Source: Methylomonas koyamae
GTDB lineage: Bacteria > Pseudomonadota > Gammaproteobacteria > Methylococcales > Methylomonadaceae
NCBI RefSeq assembly: GCF_006483455.1
Contig: NZ_PPPU01000018.1
Coordinates: 124,001-188,000, forward strand
Reading direction: 5' to 3'
Length of the DNA: 64,000 nucleotides
A program made the translations under genes and the position numbers. A model generated the notes under the pieces. That model did not search any database. It had not been told where the DNA came from and saw only the letters and a program-made list of their open reading frames with translations. Position 1 is the stretch's first letter. Every line of letters starts with the position of its first letter. Shown piece after piece: positions 1-8,812 of the stretch.

Positions 1-1
1 C

Positions 2-1387
2 TCAGGCCTGTTGGTTGGAAAGTTGAGTTTGGTATTGGGCTTTGATGCGGCGGCTTTGCTCGGCATGATTTACCCGCGGCGGCGGATAATCGCCGGCCAG
101 CGGCGCCTTTTCCCAGTTATGAATGGCTTTGGCCGAATAAGGTTGCAGTTCCGGCAGCCAGGTCTTGATGTAACGGCAGTCGGGATCGAACTTTTTCTGT
201 TGCAGCCAGGGATTGAAAATCCGGAAATAGGGTTGGGCGTCGCAGCCGGTCGACGCCGCCCACTGCCAGTTGCCGTTGTTCACGCAAGGGTCGTAATCCA
301 GCAAATGTTGGGCGAAGTAACGTTCGCCCCAGCGCCAGGACACATGCAGATCCTTGACCAGGAACGAGGCCACGACCATCCGTAGCCGGTTGTGCATCCA
401 GCCGGTCTGGTTCAGCTCCCGCATCGCGGCGTCGACGATGGGAAATCCGGTTTGGCCGTTGGCCCAGGCCCAGAAATCGTCTTGGGCGTTGCGCCAGCGC
501 AGGCCATCCAGGCGGAGGTCGAAGGCGTGGCCGAAGACGTGCGGAAAATGGTAGGCGATGTGGCTGAAAAAATCCCGCCAGTACAATTGGCGCAACAGCA
601 CATGGTCCGGTCCAAGGTGAACCTGGATGGCTTGATAGGCTTCGCGTACCGAGCAGCAGCCGAACTTCAGATACGGCGACAAATGGCTGGTGGCGTCGAG
701 TTCCGGAAAGTCGCGGGTCTCGCTGTAATCGCGCCGTGCAGTCAATGCCGATAACTGTTGCTGCGCCGCGCGCCGGCCGCCGGCAAAGGCATTCTGTTGC
801 GGCCGGCTCAAGGTTTGCAGCAGCTCGGATCTTTCCGTAGCGAGCGGCTCGCTGACCAGTCGGCCATTCGCCAGTCCGCTTGGTGCCGCCACCGGATTCT
901 GGATAGCCTTTTTATAAAAGGCGGTAAACACCTGATAGGGCAAGCCTTTGTCGGTCAGCACATATTCCGGCTCGTTCAGCAACAGATCCGCGTGGCTATG
1001 AAAGTCCAGCCCCAGTTTTTGGCAGCATTGCTGAATCTCCTGATCGCGCTCGCGGGCGAAAGGGGTGTAATCGCGGTTGACGAACACGGCTTCGATGCGC
1101 AACTGCTGTTGCAGTTGTTCGACGACCGCTTCCGGTCGATCGCCGAATAGATAGAGGCGGCCGCGGTTTGCCAGACAGTCCGCTTGCAAATCGCTTAACG
1201 ATTCCAGCATGAATTGCAGTGCCGGCCGGCTTTGGTAGGGATGGGCCTCGATCTGGCGCGGATCGAAAACGAAGCAGGTCAGCACCCGCTGCGAGCTTTT
1301 CAATGCCGCGTTCAAGGCGGTGTTGTCGGTCAGACGCAGGTCGCGGCGGAATATAAATAAGGAAGTTCGGTAACGCGGTGTGCTCAT
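2..1387 (-). CDS. phrB: Deoxyribodipyrimidine photolyase (class I CPD photolyase)
   Basis: Light-driven FAD enzyme that splits cyclobutane pyrimidine dimers in DNA. The 461-residue product has the N-terminal photolyase alpha/beta domain (FRRDLRLTDN near residue 14) and the C-terminal FAD/DNA-binding helical domain with YWRDFF, GWMHNRLRM and NNGNWQWAASTGCDAQP, as expected for class I CPD photolyases. Length is normal for the family. The open frame extends 46 codons upstream, but the ATG at 1387 is preferred because family homology begins there and the upstream stretch overlaps the preceding gene. It is the last gene of a nine-gene run that includes a LOV photoreceptor. A cryptochrome role is possible but less likely. 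Confidence 0.95.
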   Translation of the reverse strand: MSTPRYRTSLFIFRRDLRLTDNTALNAALKSSQRVLTCFVFDPRQIEAHPYQSRPALQFMLESLSDLQADCLANRGRLYLFGDRPEAVVEQLQQQLRIEAVFVNRDYTPFARERDQEIQQCCQKLGLDFHSHADLLLNEPEYVLTDKGLPYQVFTAFYKKAIQNPVAAPSGLANGRLVSEPLATERSELLQTLSRPQQNAFAGGRRAAQQQLSALTARRDYSETRDFPELDATSHLSPYLKFGCCSVREAYQAIQVHLGPDHVLLRQLYWRDFFSHIAYHFPHVFGHAFDLRLDGLRWRNAQDDFWAWANGQTGFPIVDAAMRELNQTGWMHNRLRMVVASFLVKDLHVSWRWGERYFAQHLLDYDPCVNNGNWQWAASTGCDAQPYFRIFNPWLQQKKFDPDCRYIKTWLPELQPYSAKAIHNWEKAPLAGDYPPPRVNHAEQSRRIKAQYQTQLSNQQA

Positions 1388-1392
1388 CGCGA

Positions 1393-1902
1393 TCAGCAGT
1401 CGCCCCAATGGTTGGTCATCTGCAGGCAATTGAAGAAAATGTTGGGGTAATACTGGTAAATCACCCAGCGCAGCATCAAATCCAGAACCGCCGCAACGGT
1501 CAGCAAGCGGGCCAGCACCGCCCAATGGCGGGCGCCGGTTTTATCGGAGCAGCGCCAGACCGCACCGATCCAGTAAATCAAGGGTAGGGCCATGATGATA
1601 TGCATCGTCACCCAGCTGGCGACGGTGAACTCGCCTTCCTGGATTCGATAATCGATCAGGAACAGCACGGCGTTGTACAAAACGAAAAACGGATAGAACG
1701 CGTCTTTCAAGCGCAGGTAACCCAACCAGCTCCATTGCAGGTAATAGTAAAGGCTGGGCGGTTCGCGCTCCTCCCATGCCTCTGCCGGTTCCGGCGTCAG
1801 GTAAAACACCAGCAGGCCGAGGCCGATCGCCACCAACAAGGCTTCGTACCATCTGATGAACGAGGTAAAGGCAAATAACGCGGACAGGCTGTCGATCAAC
1901 AT
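1393..1902 (-). CDS. Membrane protein of unknown function
   Basis: I do not recognise a named family. The 169-residue product has about four to five hydrophobic segments (roughly residues 18-37, 67-85, 94-114 and 126-147), a Pro/Glu-rich loop near residues 37-50 and aromatic-rich segments. It starts 21 bases after the SDR-like gene and ends 5 bases before the photolyase start, so it is surely cotranscribed with both. Context suggests a role in the light or oxidative stress response, but nothing in the sequence gives a reaction. Confidence 0.8.
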   Translation of the reverse strand: MLIDSLSALFAFTSFIRWYEALLVAIGLGLLVFYLTPEPAEAWEEREPPSLYYYLQWSWLGYLRLKDAFYPFFVLYNAVLFLIDYRIQEGEFTVASWVTMHIIMALPLIYWIGAVWRCSDKTGARHWAVLARLLTVAAVLDLMLRWVIYQYYPNIFFNCLQMTNHWGDC

Positions 1903-1923
1903 GGGATTACCGATCTTTTCGGG

Positions 1924-2832
1924 TCAGGAGTTATGCAAAATCGCGTCTAGCGCGGGCCGCAGCCGACTATACTGAAACTCGAAGCCTTGTGCCAACAGGC
2001 GTTCCGGTTTCACCCGCTGGCTGCCGAGCACCAAGGCAGCCATTTCGCCGAGCAACAATTTCAACAGTCCGGCCGGTAGCGGCAGTAACATCGGTCGGCC
2101 CAACACTTCTGCCAAGCTCAGGCTGAACTCGCGATTAGTGACCGGTTCCGGCGCCGTGGCGTTGTAGGCGCCGCTCATGGTCGGATCGGCGATCATCGCT
2201 TCGGCAGCGGCGAGCCAATCATCCAGGTGAATCCACGACATCCATTGCCGGCCGTCGCCCATGCTGCCGCCCAGGCCGAGTCGGAACGCCGGCAGCATGC
2301 GTTGTAACAAACCGCCGCCGCGGCCCAGCACCAGACCGGTACGGATCAGGCAGACCCTGCTGCCGTGATCCGCGGCGGCCAATGCCGCGGCCTCCCAGTC
2401 GGCACACAATTGTTGGGCGAAATCGGTTTTGGCCGGACTGGTCTCGCTGAGTACGCTATCGCCTTGGTCGCCGTAAATGCCGATCGCGGAGCCGTTGACC
2501 AACACCGGCGCTTTGCTGCCGGCGGCGATCCAGGCGACCAGCGCTCGAGTCAGTTCGATCCGGCTGTCGCGTAAAATCTGTTTGCGGGCTGCAGTCCAGT
2601 AACGGTCGAAAATACCGGCACCGGCCAGATTCACCACGGTGTCGAAGGCGCCGGCGTCGGGCAGATCGGCGAAGCGGGTGACCGCGCCGACAGTGCTGCC
2701 GAATTGTTGGCGAATCTTTGCCGCGTCGCGGCCAAATACGGTGACAGTGTATTGTTTGGCCAACAAGCGGCGGGTGAGGGCGCTGCCCAAGAAGCCGGTG
2801 CCACCGGTGATCAAAATCGAGGTCGAGGTCAT
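1924..2832 (-). CDS. TIGR01777-family NAD(P)-dependent epimerase/dehydratase (YfcH-like)
   Basis: 302-residue extended short-chain dehydrogenase-like protein. The nucleotide-binding GGTGFLG motif lies near residues 9-15 and the rest has the TIGR01777 layout (GSAIGIYGD, RTGLVLGRGGG, WIHLDDW, NATAPEPVTNREF), followed by the DUF1731-like C-terminus. The substrate of this family is not established. Such genes are frequently found beside photolyase and light-responsive MerR regulators in proteobacteria, which fits this context. It begins 38 bases after msrQ and is followed by a membrane protein and the photolyase. Confidence 0.9.
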   Translation of the reverse strand: MTSTSILITGGTGFLGSALTRRLLAKQYTVTVFGRDAAKIRQQFGSTVGAVTRFADLPDAGAFDTVVNLAGAGIFDRYWTAARKQILRDSRIELTRALVAWIAAGSKAPVLVNGSAIGIYGDQGDSVLSETSPAKTDFAQQLCADWEAAALAAADHGSRVCLIRTGLVLGRGGGLLQRMLPAFRLGLGGSMGDGRQWMSWIHLDDWLAAAEAMIADPTMSGAYNATAPEPVTNREFSLSLAEVLGRPMLLPLPAGLLKLLLGEMAALVLGSQRVKPERLLAQGFEFQYSRLRPALDAILHNS

Positions 2833-2870
2833 GGCGATTTCTCCAAACTTATCGGCAACAGGCTGCTGGC

Positions 2871-3512
2871 TTAGTCGGCCCGGTCCGGGTTAGCGGCTTG
2901 AGGCTTGGCAGCTGCGGTTTGCCCGAAACGGCGGTTTTTCAGCCAAACCAAGCCGCGGAAGCCCATCAACATAGCCAGCACCAATAAATAGAACAGCGGT
3001 TCCGCCAAATTGCCCTTCAATTGCCAGAAGTAATGGACGATGGCCGCGGCCGCGGCCAGGTAAATGTAACGGTGCAGTTTCTTCCAGGTTTTGCCGAGCC
3101 GCTTCTTGGCGACTTTGGGCGAGGTAACCGCCAACAGGAATAGAATCAGGTAGGCCAACACGCCGAACCACAGATAACTGCTTTGCAGGATATCGATGCC
3201 GATCAGCGGCCAAACCCAGGCCTGGTCGGCACTTAAATAACCGAGCAGGTGCAAGGTGGCATAGAAAAACGCGGTCAGGCCGAACAGTTGGCGGTAGTCG
3301 GTCATCCCGCGCCAATTGGTCATGGTTTGCAGTGGAGTGATAGCCAGTGTGATGCATAAAAAGCGCAACGACCAGTCGCCTAGGTAAATATGCATCGCCT
3401 GAATCGGGTTCGAGCCCAAACGGTTCCAGCCGATTTCCAGCAACAGCCACAGGAGCGGTGCCGCGCAGCTGACCAGAGTGATCGGCCAGAGCCGGTTGAT
3501 CAGGGCGTCCAT
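2871..3512 (-). CDS. msrQ: MsrQ, haem-binding membrane subunit of the MsrPQ methionine sulfoxide reductase
   Basis: Inner-membrane b-type haem protein that passes quinone-pool electrons to periplasmic MsrP. The 213-residue product has about six membrane segments and the ferric-reductase-like core (DWSLRFLCITLAITPLQ, RQLFGLTAFFYATLHLLGY, KLHRYIYLAAAAAIVHYFW) with the expected membrane-embedded histidines. Its ATG overlaps the msrP stop codon by one base, which signals translational coupling. Length is typical of YedZ/MsrQ. Placement in a photolyase operon suggests repair of methionines oxidised by light-generated oxidants. Confidence 0.95.
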   Translation of the reverse strand: MDALINRLWPITLVSCAAPLLWLLLEIGWNRLGSNPIQAMHIYLGDWSLRFLCITLAITPLQTMTNWRGMTDYRQLFGLTAFFYATLHLLGYLSADQAWVWPLIGIDILQSSYLWFGVLAYLILFLLAVTSPKVAKKRLGKTWKKLHRYIYLAAAAAIVHYFWQLKGNLAEPLFYLLVLAMLMGFRGLVWLKNRRFGQTAAAKPQAANPDRAD

Positions 3513-4462
3513 CAGAAGAAATGCCCCAGGTCCATATCACTGTACAAGCCTGCCACCTGTTCGCCGTAACCGTTGAACAATTCGGTCCGCCGCCGTGGCG
3601 TGAAAAAGTCGGAGCCCAGCGGCCGCTCGCTGGCCTGACTCCAGCGCGGATGCGGCACTGCCGGATTGACGTTGGCGTAGAAGCCGTATTCTTCGGGCGC
3701 AAACCGGTTCCAGCTGGTTAGAGGTGGCCTCCGGCACAGTTCGATTCTGACGATTGCTTTGGCACTCTTGAAGCCGTATTTCCAGGGCACCACCAAACGC
3801 AAGGGGGCGCCGTTCTGTTTGGGCAAGGTTTCGCCATAGGCGCCGACCGCCAGGATGGTGAGCGGATGAACCGCTTCGTCGATGCGCAAGCCTTCTTCAT
3901 AGGGCCAAGCCAACATGGCTTGTTGCCGCAGCCGCGGCATCGCTTCCGGCTGGCTGGCGCTGATGAATTTGACGAACTTGGCGGACGACAACGGTTGTGC
4001 CAGCTGTAACAAATCGCTTAGGGCAAAACCGACCCAAGGCACGACCATGGACCAGCCTTCCACGCAGCGGAAACGATACAGGTATTCGCGCAGTGGAAAG
4101 CGTTTCAGCAAATCCTCCACCCGGTAGCTGAGCGGATTTTCGACCTCGCCGCCGATCTCCACCGACCAAGGATCGATCCGCAATCGTTGAGCCAAACGGG
4201 TGCTGTCTTCTTTATTGAAGGCAAACTCGTAATAGTTGGTGTAATTCAGCATCAACTCGGCTGGGGTTGCTGTCAAACCGAGAGTTTGCGGACCGCCGGG
4301 CGGCAGAGCCGACCAGTTTCGCGGCCTTGCGTTGGCGGTGTCTGCGGCGGAAACGCCTACCGCAAGCGCGGCGATGGCCTTCATTAAGGTACGCCGTTGC
4401 CTGAATACTGCCGGATCGGTAATCTCGCTGCTCGGAATGGGTTGGCGGGTTTGAATCAACAT
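3512..4462 (-). CDS. msrP: MsrP, periplasmic molybdopterin methionine sulfoxide reductase
   Basis: Catalytic subunit of the MsrPQ system, which reduces methionine sulfoxide in envelope proteins. The 316-residue product starts with a twin-arginine signal (QRRTLMK near residue 23, then an Ala-rich hydrophobic stretch), followed by the sulfite-oxidase fold. The Mo-ligating cysteine is in RFRCVEGWSM, and downstream PWKYGFKSAKAIV is characteristic. It is immediately upstream of and coupled to msrQ. The Tat motif departs slightly from the SRRxFLK consensus but keeps the twin arginines and the downstream Lys. Confidence 0.95.
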   Translation of the reverse strand: MLIQTRQPIPSSEITDPAVFRQRRTLMKAIAALAVGVSAADTANARPRNWSALPPGGPQTLGLTATPAELMLNYTNYYEFAFNKEDSTRLAQRLRIDPWSVEIGGEVENPLSYRVEDLLKRFPLREYLYRFRCVEGWSMVVPWVGFALSDLLQLAQPLSSAKFVKFISASQPEAMPRLRQQAMLAWPYEEGLRIDEAVHPLTILAVGAYGETLPKQNGAPLRLVVPWKYGFKSAKAIVRIELCRRPPLTSWNRFAPEEYGFYANVNPAVPHPRWSQASERPLGSDFFTPRRRTELFNGYGEQVAGLYSDMDLGHFF

Positions 4463-4513
4463 AGTTGTGGCCGACAGTAGGAGGCGAGACTCGCGCTCAG
4501 ACGTTACCGGACC

Positions 4514-5335
4514 TTATTTCTTACCTTTCGGAATCCAGCCGAGCAGTTGGCGGATTTTCCGTTCGGTAATGAAGGCCAGCGAAAATAACTGGATGAAGTT
4601 TTCGGCTTCGATCAGATCCAGGCCGATATTGGCCGGGACCATTTCTTTGCGGGTGCCGAACATCCGGTCCCACAGCGCCAGCACGATGCCGTAATTGCTG
4701 TCGTGTTCGCTGCGTAGGGTGGAGTGGTGAGTGCGGTGTAACGCCGGGGTGATGATGAATTGCGATAGCGCATCTTCGTTCGGCACGCGGATATTGGCGT
4801 GGTGGAAAAAGATGAAAAACAACTCGACGATTTCGATCGACAGCACCAAGTAGGCATCGACGCCGATCACCACCACGAACAGGCACTTATAGCCGATTTC
4901 CAGCAGTAAATCGAACACGTGAAACCGGAAGCCGGTCGACACGTTAAACGACTTGTCGCTGTGGTGAATCTTATGAAACCGCCATAAATATTCCGATTTG
5001 TGGCTGGCATAGTGCCAGGCGTAAATCGCCAGATCGAAACAGGCGAAAGCCAGCAGCCATTTCAGCGGTCCGTTGGGCATCGCACTCAATAAGCCGTGCC
5101 CAGCGAATTGCTGAGCGACCAGAAACAAAGACGAGGCTCGCAGAATCGCCAGAATCAGGTTGTTTACCAGGAAGGCCATGGTGTTGGTGACAATCGATTC
5201 CTTATACACCTTGGGTGGGAAATAGCGGTAAGGCCGTTTCTTTTCCAGCGCCAGCAAGAACAAAAAAGCCAGTATCGCCAAGCCGAACAGGCCTTGGTTG
5301 AATAACATGCCGTTTTCACTGCCGATTGCGTTCAT
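4514..5335 (-). CDS. Sterol desaturase / fatty acid hydroxylase superfamily protein
   Basis: 273-residue integral membrane di-iron oxygenase-like protein. It carries the superfamily's histidine clusters: HYASH, FHKIHHSD, a later FFHHANI, and HRTHHS, between hydrophobic segments. Family members hydroxylate or desaturate sterols, fatty acids, carotenoids or hopanoid-type lipids; the substrate here cannot be told from sequence. It sits between the LOV gene (21 bases away) and msrP (51 bases away), so a lipid modification linked to light or oxidative stress is inferred. Length and cluster spacing are typical. Confidence 0.88.
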   Translation of the reverse strand: MNAIGSENGMLFNQGLFGLAILAFLFLLALEKKRPYRYFPPKVYKESIVTNTMAFLVNNLILAILRASSLFLVAQQFAGHGLLSAMPNGPLKWLLAFACFDLAIYAWHYASHKSEYLWRFHKIHHSDKSFNVSTGFRFHVFDLLLEIGYKCLFVVVIGVDAYLVLSIEIVELFFIFFHHANIRVPNEDALSQFIITPALHRTHHSTLRSEHDSNYGIVLALWDRMFGTRKEMVPANIGLDLIEAENFIQLFSLAFITERKIRQLLGWIPKGKK

Positions 5336-5356
5336 GGCGTCACCGGTTGCTTGGAG

Positions 5357-5812
5357 TTAAGGGCGCGAGCTAGCGTTCAGTAGGTCGGTCAGACTTTTGA
5401 TTTCGGTATCGGCATCGACCTGATGAGTAATGTCGTATTGCACGCCGAGGTAATAAATAACCCGTTGTTTACGGTCGAACAACGGCACGATTTTGAGCCG
5501 GTTATGAAACAAGCTGCCGTCCTTACGGTAATTGCGTAGCGTGACTTCGACCGCTTCGTGACGCTGCATCGCCTCCGCAATTTGGAAGCGCGCGTCTTGG
5601 TCGCGGTCCTTGCCTTGCAAAAACCGACAATTGTGGCCGATGATTTCGTCCTGGCTATACCCGGTCAAGCGTTCGAAGGCTTTGTTGGCATAAACGATCG
5701 GTGCGTCTTCTTGGTCTGGGTCGGCAAGCGTCACGCCATTCACGCATTCGTCAAGAATGGCCGACAACACTTGCGGAATCAGTCCGTTATCTTTTTCAAC
5801 GACAAAAGCCAT
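5357..5812 (-). CDS. Short LOV blue-light photoreceptor (PAS/LOV domain alone)
   Basis: 151-residue protein that is essentially one LOV domain. The flavin-adduct motif GHNCRFLQG places the reactive cysteine at residue 62. The FMN-contacting asparagines (NYRKDG and FHNRLKI) and the glutamine in YLGVQYDIT are all present, so photochemistry should be intact. There is no kinase, GGDEF or HTH output domain; only short N-terminal and C-terminal helices flank the core, as in the short LOV proteins known from Pseudomonas. It lies 12 bases after the SRPBCC gene and in the same run as a photolyase. It may signal by dimer rearrangement to an unknown partner. Confidence 0.93.
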   Translation of the reverse strand: MAFVVEKDNGLIPQVLSAILDECVNGVTLADPDQEDAPIVYANKAFERLTGYSQDEIIGHNCRFLQGKDRDQDARFQIAEAMQRHEAVEVTLRNYRKDGSLFHNRLKIVPLFDRKQRVIYYLGVQYDITHQVDADTEIKSLTDLLNASSRP

Positions 5813-5824
5813 AAATACACTCCA

Positions 5825-6322
5825 CTAAGCTTGGGCTGTTGGATTGGAATCGTACATAATCAGATTTTTGATCTGTTCTACGGTGTTTTCCGCGCCTTCT
5901 TCGATCGCGCAACGGATCAGTTTTTCGAAAGGCCGCATGAATATGTCCAGTTGCAGAAATTCGAACCGGAAGGTAAGGCGGGTCTGCGGCCGGTCGCCCT
6001 CCGGCTGTAGCAGGTAACTTTGTCGGTAAGGCTGGGTCAGGCCTTGCACGGCCAGCTTGGTCAGGGGTTGGTACTCGGCAATTTCGAATACCGATTCGAC
6101 TTCTTCGCCGCTGTCGTGGCGAATCTGCCGGGCTTTGGCGCCGACAAAGACTTGTTCGCCGTCCAATGGCTCGAAATCCACCAAGTCTGCCGCCCATTTT
6201 GGGTAATTTTCAAAAAAGTCGTGGCCGACGAACTCGAATACCTCACTTAATGGTTGTTCTATCTCGATACTGGCCTCGGCGGCCACCGGTTTGTTGGCGT
6301 CGAACGGTAGTTTGATTTGCAT
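5825..6322 (-). CDS. SRPBCC (START-like) family protein
   Basis: 165-residue product with a polyketide-cyclase/START-like pattern: an early ASIEIEQPLSEVFEFV strand-helix unit followed by alternating strands and a long C-terminal helix. The family binds hydrophobic ligands; no catalytic residues are evident. The open frame extends further upstream, but the ATG at 6322 is chosen because it has a strong purine-rich ribosome site (GGGGGA about 7 bases before) and the extra N-terminus is Arg/Ala-rich and not family-like. A GC-rich hairpin at 6368-6385 separates it from the preceding gene. Function unknown. Confidence 0.85.
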   Translation of the reverse strand: MQIKLPFDANKPVAAEASIEIEQPLSEVFEFVGHDFFENYPKWAADLVDFEPLDGEQVFVGAKARQIRHDSGEEVESVFEIAEYQPLTKLAVQGLTQPYRQSYLLQPEGDRPQTRLTFRFEFLQLDIFMRPFEKLIRCAIEEGAENTVEQIKNLIMYDSNPTAQA

Positions 6323-6390
6323 TGCTGCTTCCCCCTGGTTGGCGGCGCTGAGAAACGCCAGGTGAGGCCGGACTTTCCTGTCCGGTCTGC

Positions 6391-6816
6391 TTATGATCGC
6401 GGCCGCGGATCGCGCAGCGCGGCGCATGCTCCGTAGAGTAAGTGCGATAAACCGGAGTAAACCAAAAGCTGGCGGTAGTTGTCGTCTACTTCGATCTGGT
6501 TGATTGAACAATAGAACTCAAGCGAGGCAATCAACAACAGAAAAAATATGCCTAATGCCGCCAACGCTTCCGGCCGGTTGTCCAGTTTGTAGAAACTATA
6601 GACCGCAACTTGCATCAAGCACAGATAAAACATCATCAGCCGCATGTTATTGGCCAATGGCCCGTACAAATCGCTGTTATCGGTAAAAAACAGTGGATTG
6701 CCGAGTATGGCGGCGATGCCGCCGATCAGTAGCGTAATCACGGCGGCATTGAAATTGACCTGCAACACCAGCTGCAAAAAATTTAAGGTTCTAACGGATG
6801 CTGTTTGGTTTTGCAT
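6391..6816 (-). CDS. Small multi-pass membrane protein of unknown function
   Basis: 141 residues with about four hydrophobic segments (near residues 20-40, 58-76, 85-102 and 115-131). I do not recognise the family. It is the first gene after the ftsH terminator and has a good ribosome site (AGAGG). It is followed by the SRPBCC, LOV and downstream stress genes in the same direction, so it probably heads or joins that transcript. The N-terminus is short and cytoplasmic-looking; no signal peptide is evident. Confidence 0.75.
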   Translation of the reverse strand: MQNQTASVRTLNFLQLVLQVNFNAAVITLLIGGIAAILGNPLFFTDNSDLYGPLANNMRLMMFYLCLMQVAVYSFYKLDNRPEALAALGIFFLLLIASLEFYCSINQIEVDDNYRQLLVYSGLSHLLYGACAALRDPRPRS

Positions 6817-6830
6817 ATTGCTAACCTCTG

Positions 6831-6868
6831 AAAAAAATACCCTCCAGGAGTACAGCGTTTGGAGGGTA
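6831..6868 (-). terminator. Rho-independent terminator after ftsH
   Basis: On the minus strand a perfect 9-bp stem (TACCCTCCA at 6838-6846 pairing with TGGAGGGTA at 6860-6868, 13-base loop) is followed by seven T residues. It lies 15 bases after the ftsH stop and only about 15 bases before the ATG of the next minus-strand gene, leaving almost no room for a separate promoter. Confidence 0.85.
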
Positions 6869-6883
6869 CATAGAGGAGGACTG

Positions 6884-8797
6884 TTAAGAAGCGAGTGCGC
6901 TTCCTTGACTGATTTGGCCGTCGGCTTCGCTGGAGAGTTCCGGCTGGTCCGTCTCGGCTTCGAAAGTCATTTCAGGTTCAGGTTCCGGTTGCGGCGGTTC
7001 GATCATCCGGCCCTGCATCAGTTCGTCGATTTGGAATTTATCGATGGTTTCCCAATCCATCAGGGCTTGCGCCATGTTGTGCAGGATCTCGATGTTTTCC
7101 TTCAGGATGTTCTCAGCACGTTTGTAATTGCTGTCTATCACATGCCGGATTTCTTCGTCGATGGTTTGCGCCATTTTTTCCGACATCGGTTTGGCTTGCG
7201 GCCCCATGTACCCGCCCTCGCTATCGCCGTAGTCCATCGGACCCAACCGCTCGGACAAGCCCCATTTGGTCACCATATTGCGGGCTAGTTGGGTGGCGCG
7301 CATGATGTCGTTGGAGGCGCCGGTAGTCACTTTGTTTTTACCGTAGATCAGTTCTTCGGCAACCCGGCCGCCGAACAGACTGGCGATCTGGCTTTCCAGT
7401 TTGTCCTTGGAAGCGCTGTACTGATCGCGCTCCGGCAGGAACATGGTGATGCCCAGGGCGCCGCCGCGCGGCATGATGCTGACTTTGTAAACCGGGTCGT
7501 GCTCGGGTACATTGCGGCCGACGATCGCGTGGCCGGCTTCATGGTAAGCGGTCATCAACAAGTCTTCCTTGGACATGATCATCGTCCGTTTTTCGGCGCC
7601 CATGATCATTTTGTCGCGCGCTTTGTCCAGGTCGTTCATGGTCACGACTTTCTTATTATTGCGTGCCGCGAACAAGGCGCCTTCGTTGATCAGATTCGCC
7701 AGTTCAGCGCCGGAGAAACCCGGTGTGCCGCGCGCCAAATCGGTCAGATTCACGTCTTCGGATAGCGGTACCCGGTCGCCGTGGACTTTCAGAATTTGCT
7801 CGCGGCCTTTGATATCGGGCAAACCGACCTGGACCTGGCGGTCGAAGCGGCCCGGCCGTAACAGGGCTTTGTCGAGAATGTCCGAGCGGTTGGTCGCGGC
7901 GATGACGATGATGCCTTCGCTACCGCTGAAACCGTCCATTTCTACCAGCAACTGGTTCAAGGTTTGCTCGCGCTCCTCGTTACCGCCGCCCATGCCGGCG
8001 CCGCCGCGTTGGCGGCCAACCGCATCGATCTCGTCGATAAAGATGATGCAAGGGGCACGTTTTTTGGCTTCGGTGAACATGTCCCGCACCCGTGCCGCAC
8101 CGACGCCGACGAACATTTCGACGAAATCGGAACCGGAGATCGAGAAGAAGGGGACGCCCGCTTCGCCGGCTATGGCTTTGGCCAGCAGCGTTTTACCGGT
8201 ACCCGGAGGGCCAACCATCAACACGCCGCGCGGAATCTTGCCGCCCAGCGCTTCGTATTTGCCGGGATCGCGCAGGAAATCGACCATTTCTACCACGTCG
8301 TGCTTGGCTTCTTCGCAGCCGGCGACGTCTTTGAAGCGGATCTTGATCTGGTCCTCGGCCATCAATTTGGCCCGGCTTTTGCCGAACCCCATTTGGCCGT
8401 CGCGGCCGCCCATCGCTGCGGCCTGCTTGCGCATGAAGTAGACCAGCACGGCGATCAGCAACAGGGTCGGCGCCCAGGAAATAAAGATTTGCATCAGGGT
8501 GGACGGTTGTTGCGGTTTTTCCACCTTGATTTTCACCCCGTATTCCAGCAACTCGTCGATCATTCGCATGTCGTTCGGGTTGTAGGTGGAGAACCGGGTG
8601 CCGTTCGGACGGCGGCCGTCGACGTAATTGCCGTCGATCACCACTTCCTCTACCGCTTTGTTGCGGACGTCTTCGATAAAGTCGGAATACGAAATTTCGT
8701 AGTGCGGATCGTATTGCGGCATGCCGCGGTTGAAAATGGCCGAGATGATCAAACCGACCGCAGCGAAAATCGTCAGAATAATGAAATACTTTTTCAT
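6884..8797 (-). CDS. ftsH: FtsH ATP-dependent zinc metalloprotease
   Basis: Membrane-anchored AAA+ protease that extracts and degrades damaged membrane proteins and regulatory substrates. The 637-residue product has two N-terminal membrane segments (about 4-22 and 106-121) flanking a periplasmic domain, Walker A GPPGTGKT at 196-203, Walker B IIFIDEID, the SRH arginines and the zinc site HEAGH, plus a charged C-terminal tail. It follows hflC by 15 bases, whereas gammaproteobacterial ftsH is usually beside rrmJ/folP. The unusual context suggests an accessory copy tied to the upstream sigma factor and light regulator, but a second copy cannot be seen here. Confidence 0.96.
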   Translation of the reverse strand: MKKYFIILTIFAAVGLIISAIFNRGMPQYDPHYEISYSDFIEDVRNKAVEEVVIDGNYVDGRRPNGTRFSTYNPNDMRMIDELLEYGVKIKVEKPQQPSTLMQIFISWAPTLLLIAVLVYFMRKQAAAMGGRDGQMGFGKSRAKLMAEDQIKIRFKDVAGCEEAKHDVVEMVDFLRDPGKYEALGGKIPRGVLMVGPPGTGKTLLAKAIAGEAGVPFFSISGSDFVEMFVGVGAARVRDMFTEAKKRAPCIIFIDEIDAVGRQRGGAGMGGGNEEREQTLNQLLVEMDGFSGSEGIIVIAATNRSDILDKALLRPGRFDRQVQVGLPDIKGREQILKVHGDRVPLSEDVNLTDLARGTPGFSGAELANLINEGALFAARNNKKVVTMNDLDKARDKMIMGAEKRTMIMSKEDLLMTAYHEAGHAIVGRNVPEHDPVYKVSIMPRGGALGITMFLPERDQYSASKDKLESQIASLFGGRVAEELIYGKNKVTTGASNDIMRATQLARNMVTKWGLSERLGPMDYGDSEGGYMGPQAKPMSEKMAQTIDEEIRHVIDSNYKRAENILKENIEILHNMAQALMDWETIDKFQIDELMQGRMIEPPQPEPEPEMTFEAETDQPELSSEADGQISQGSALAS

Positions 8798-8812
8798 GAT
8801 TTCGCTCCGGTG

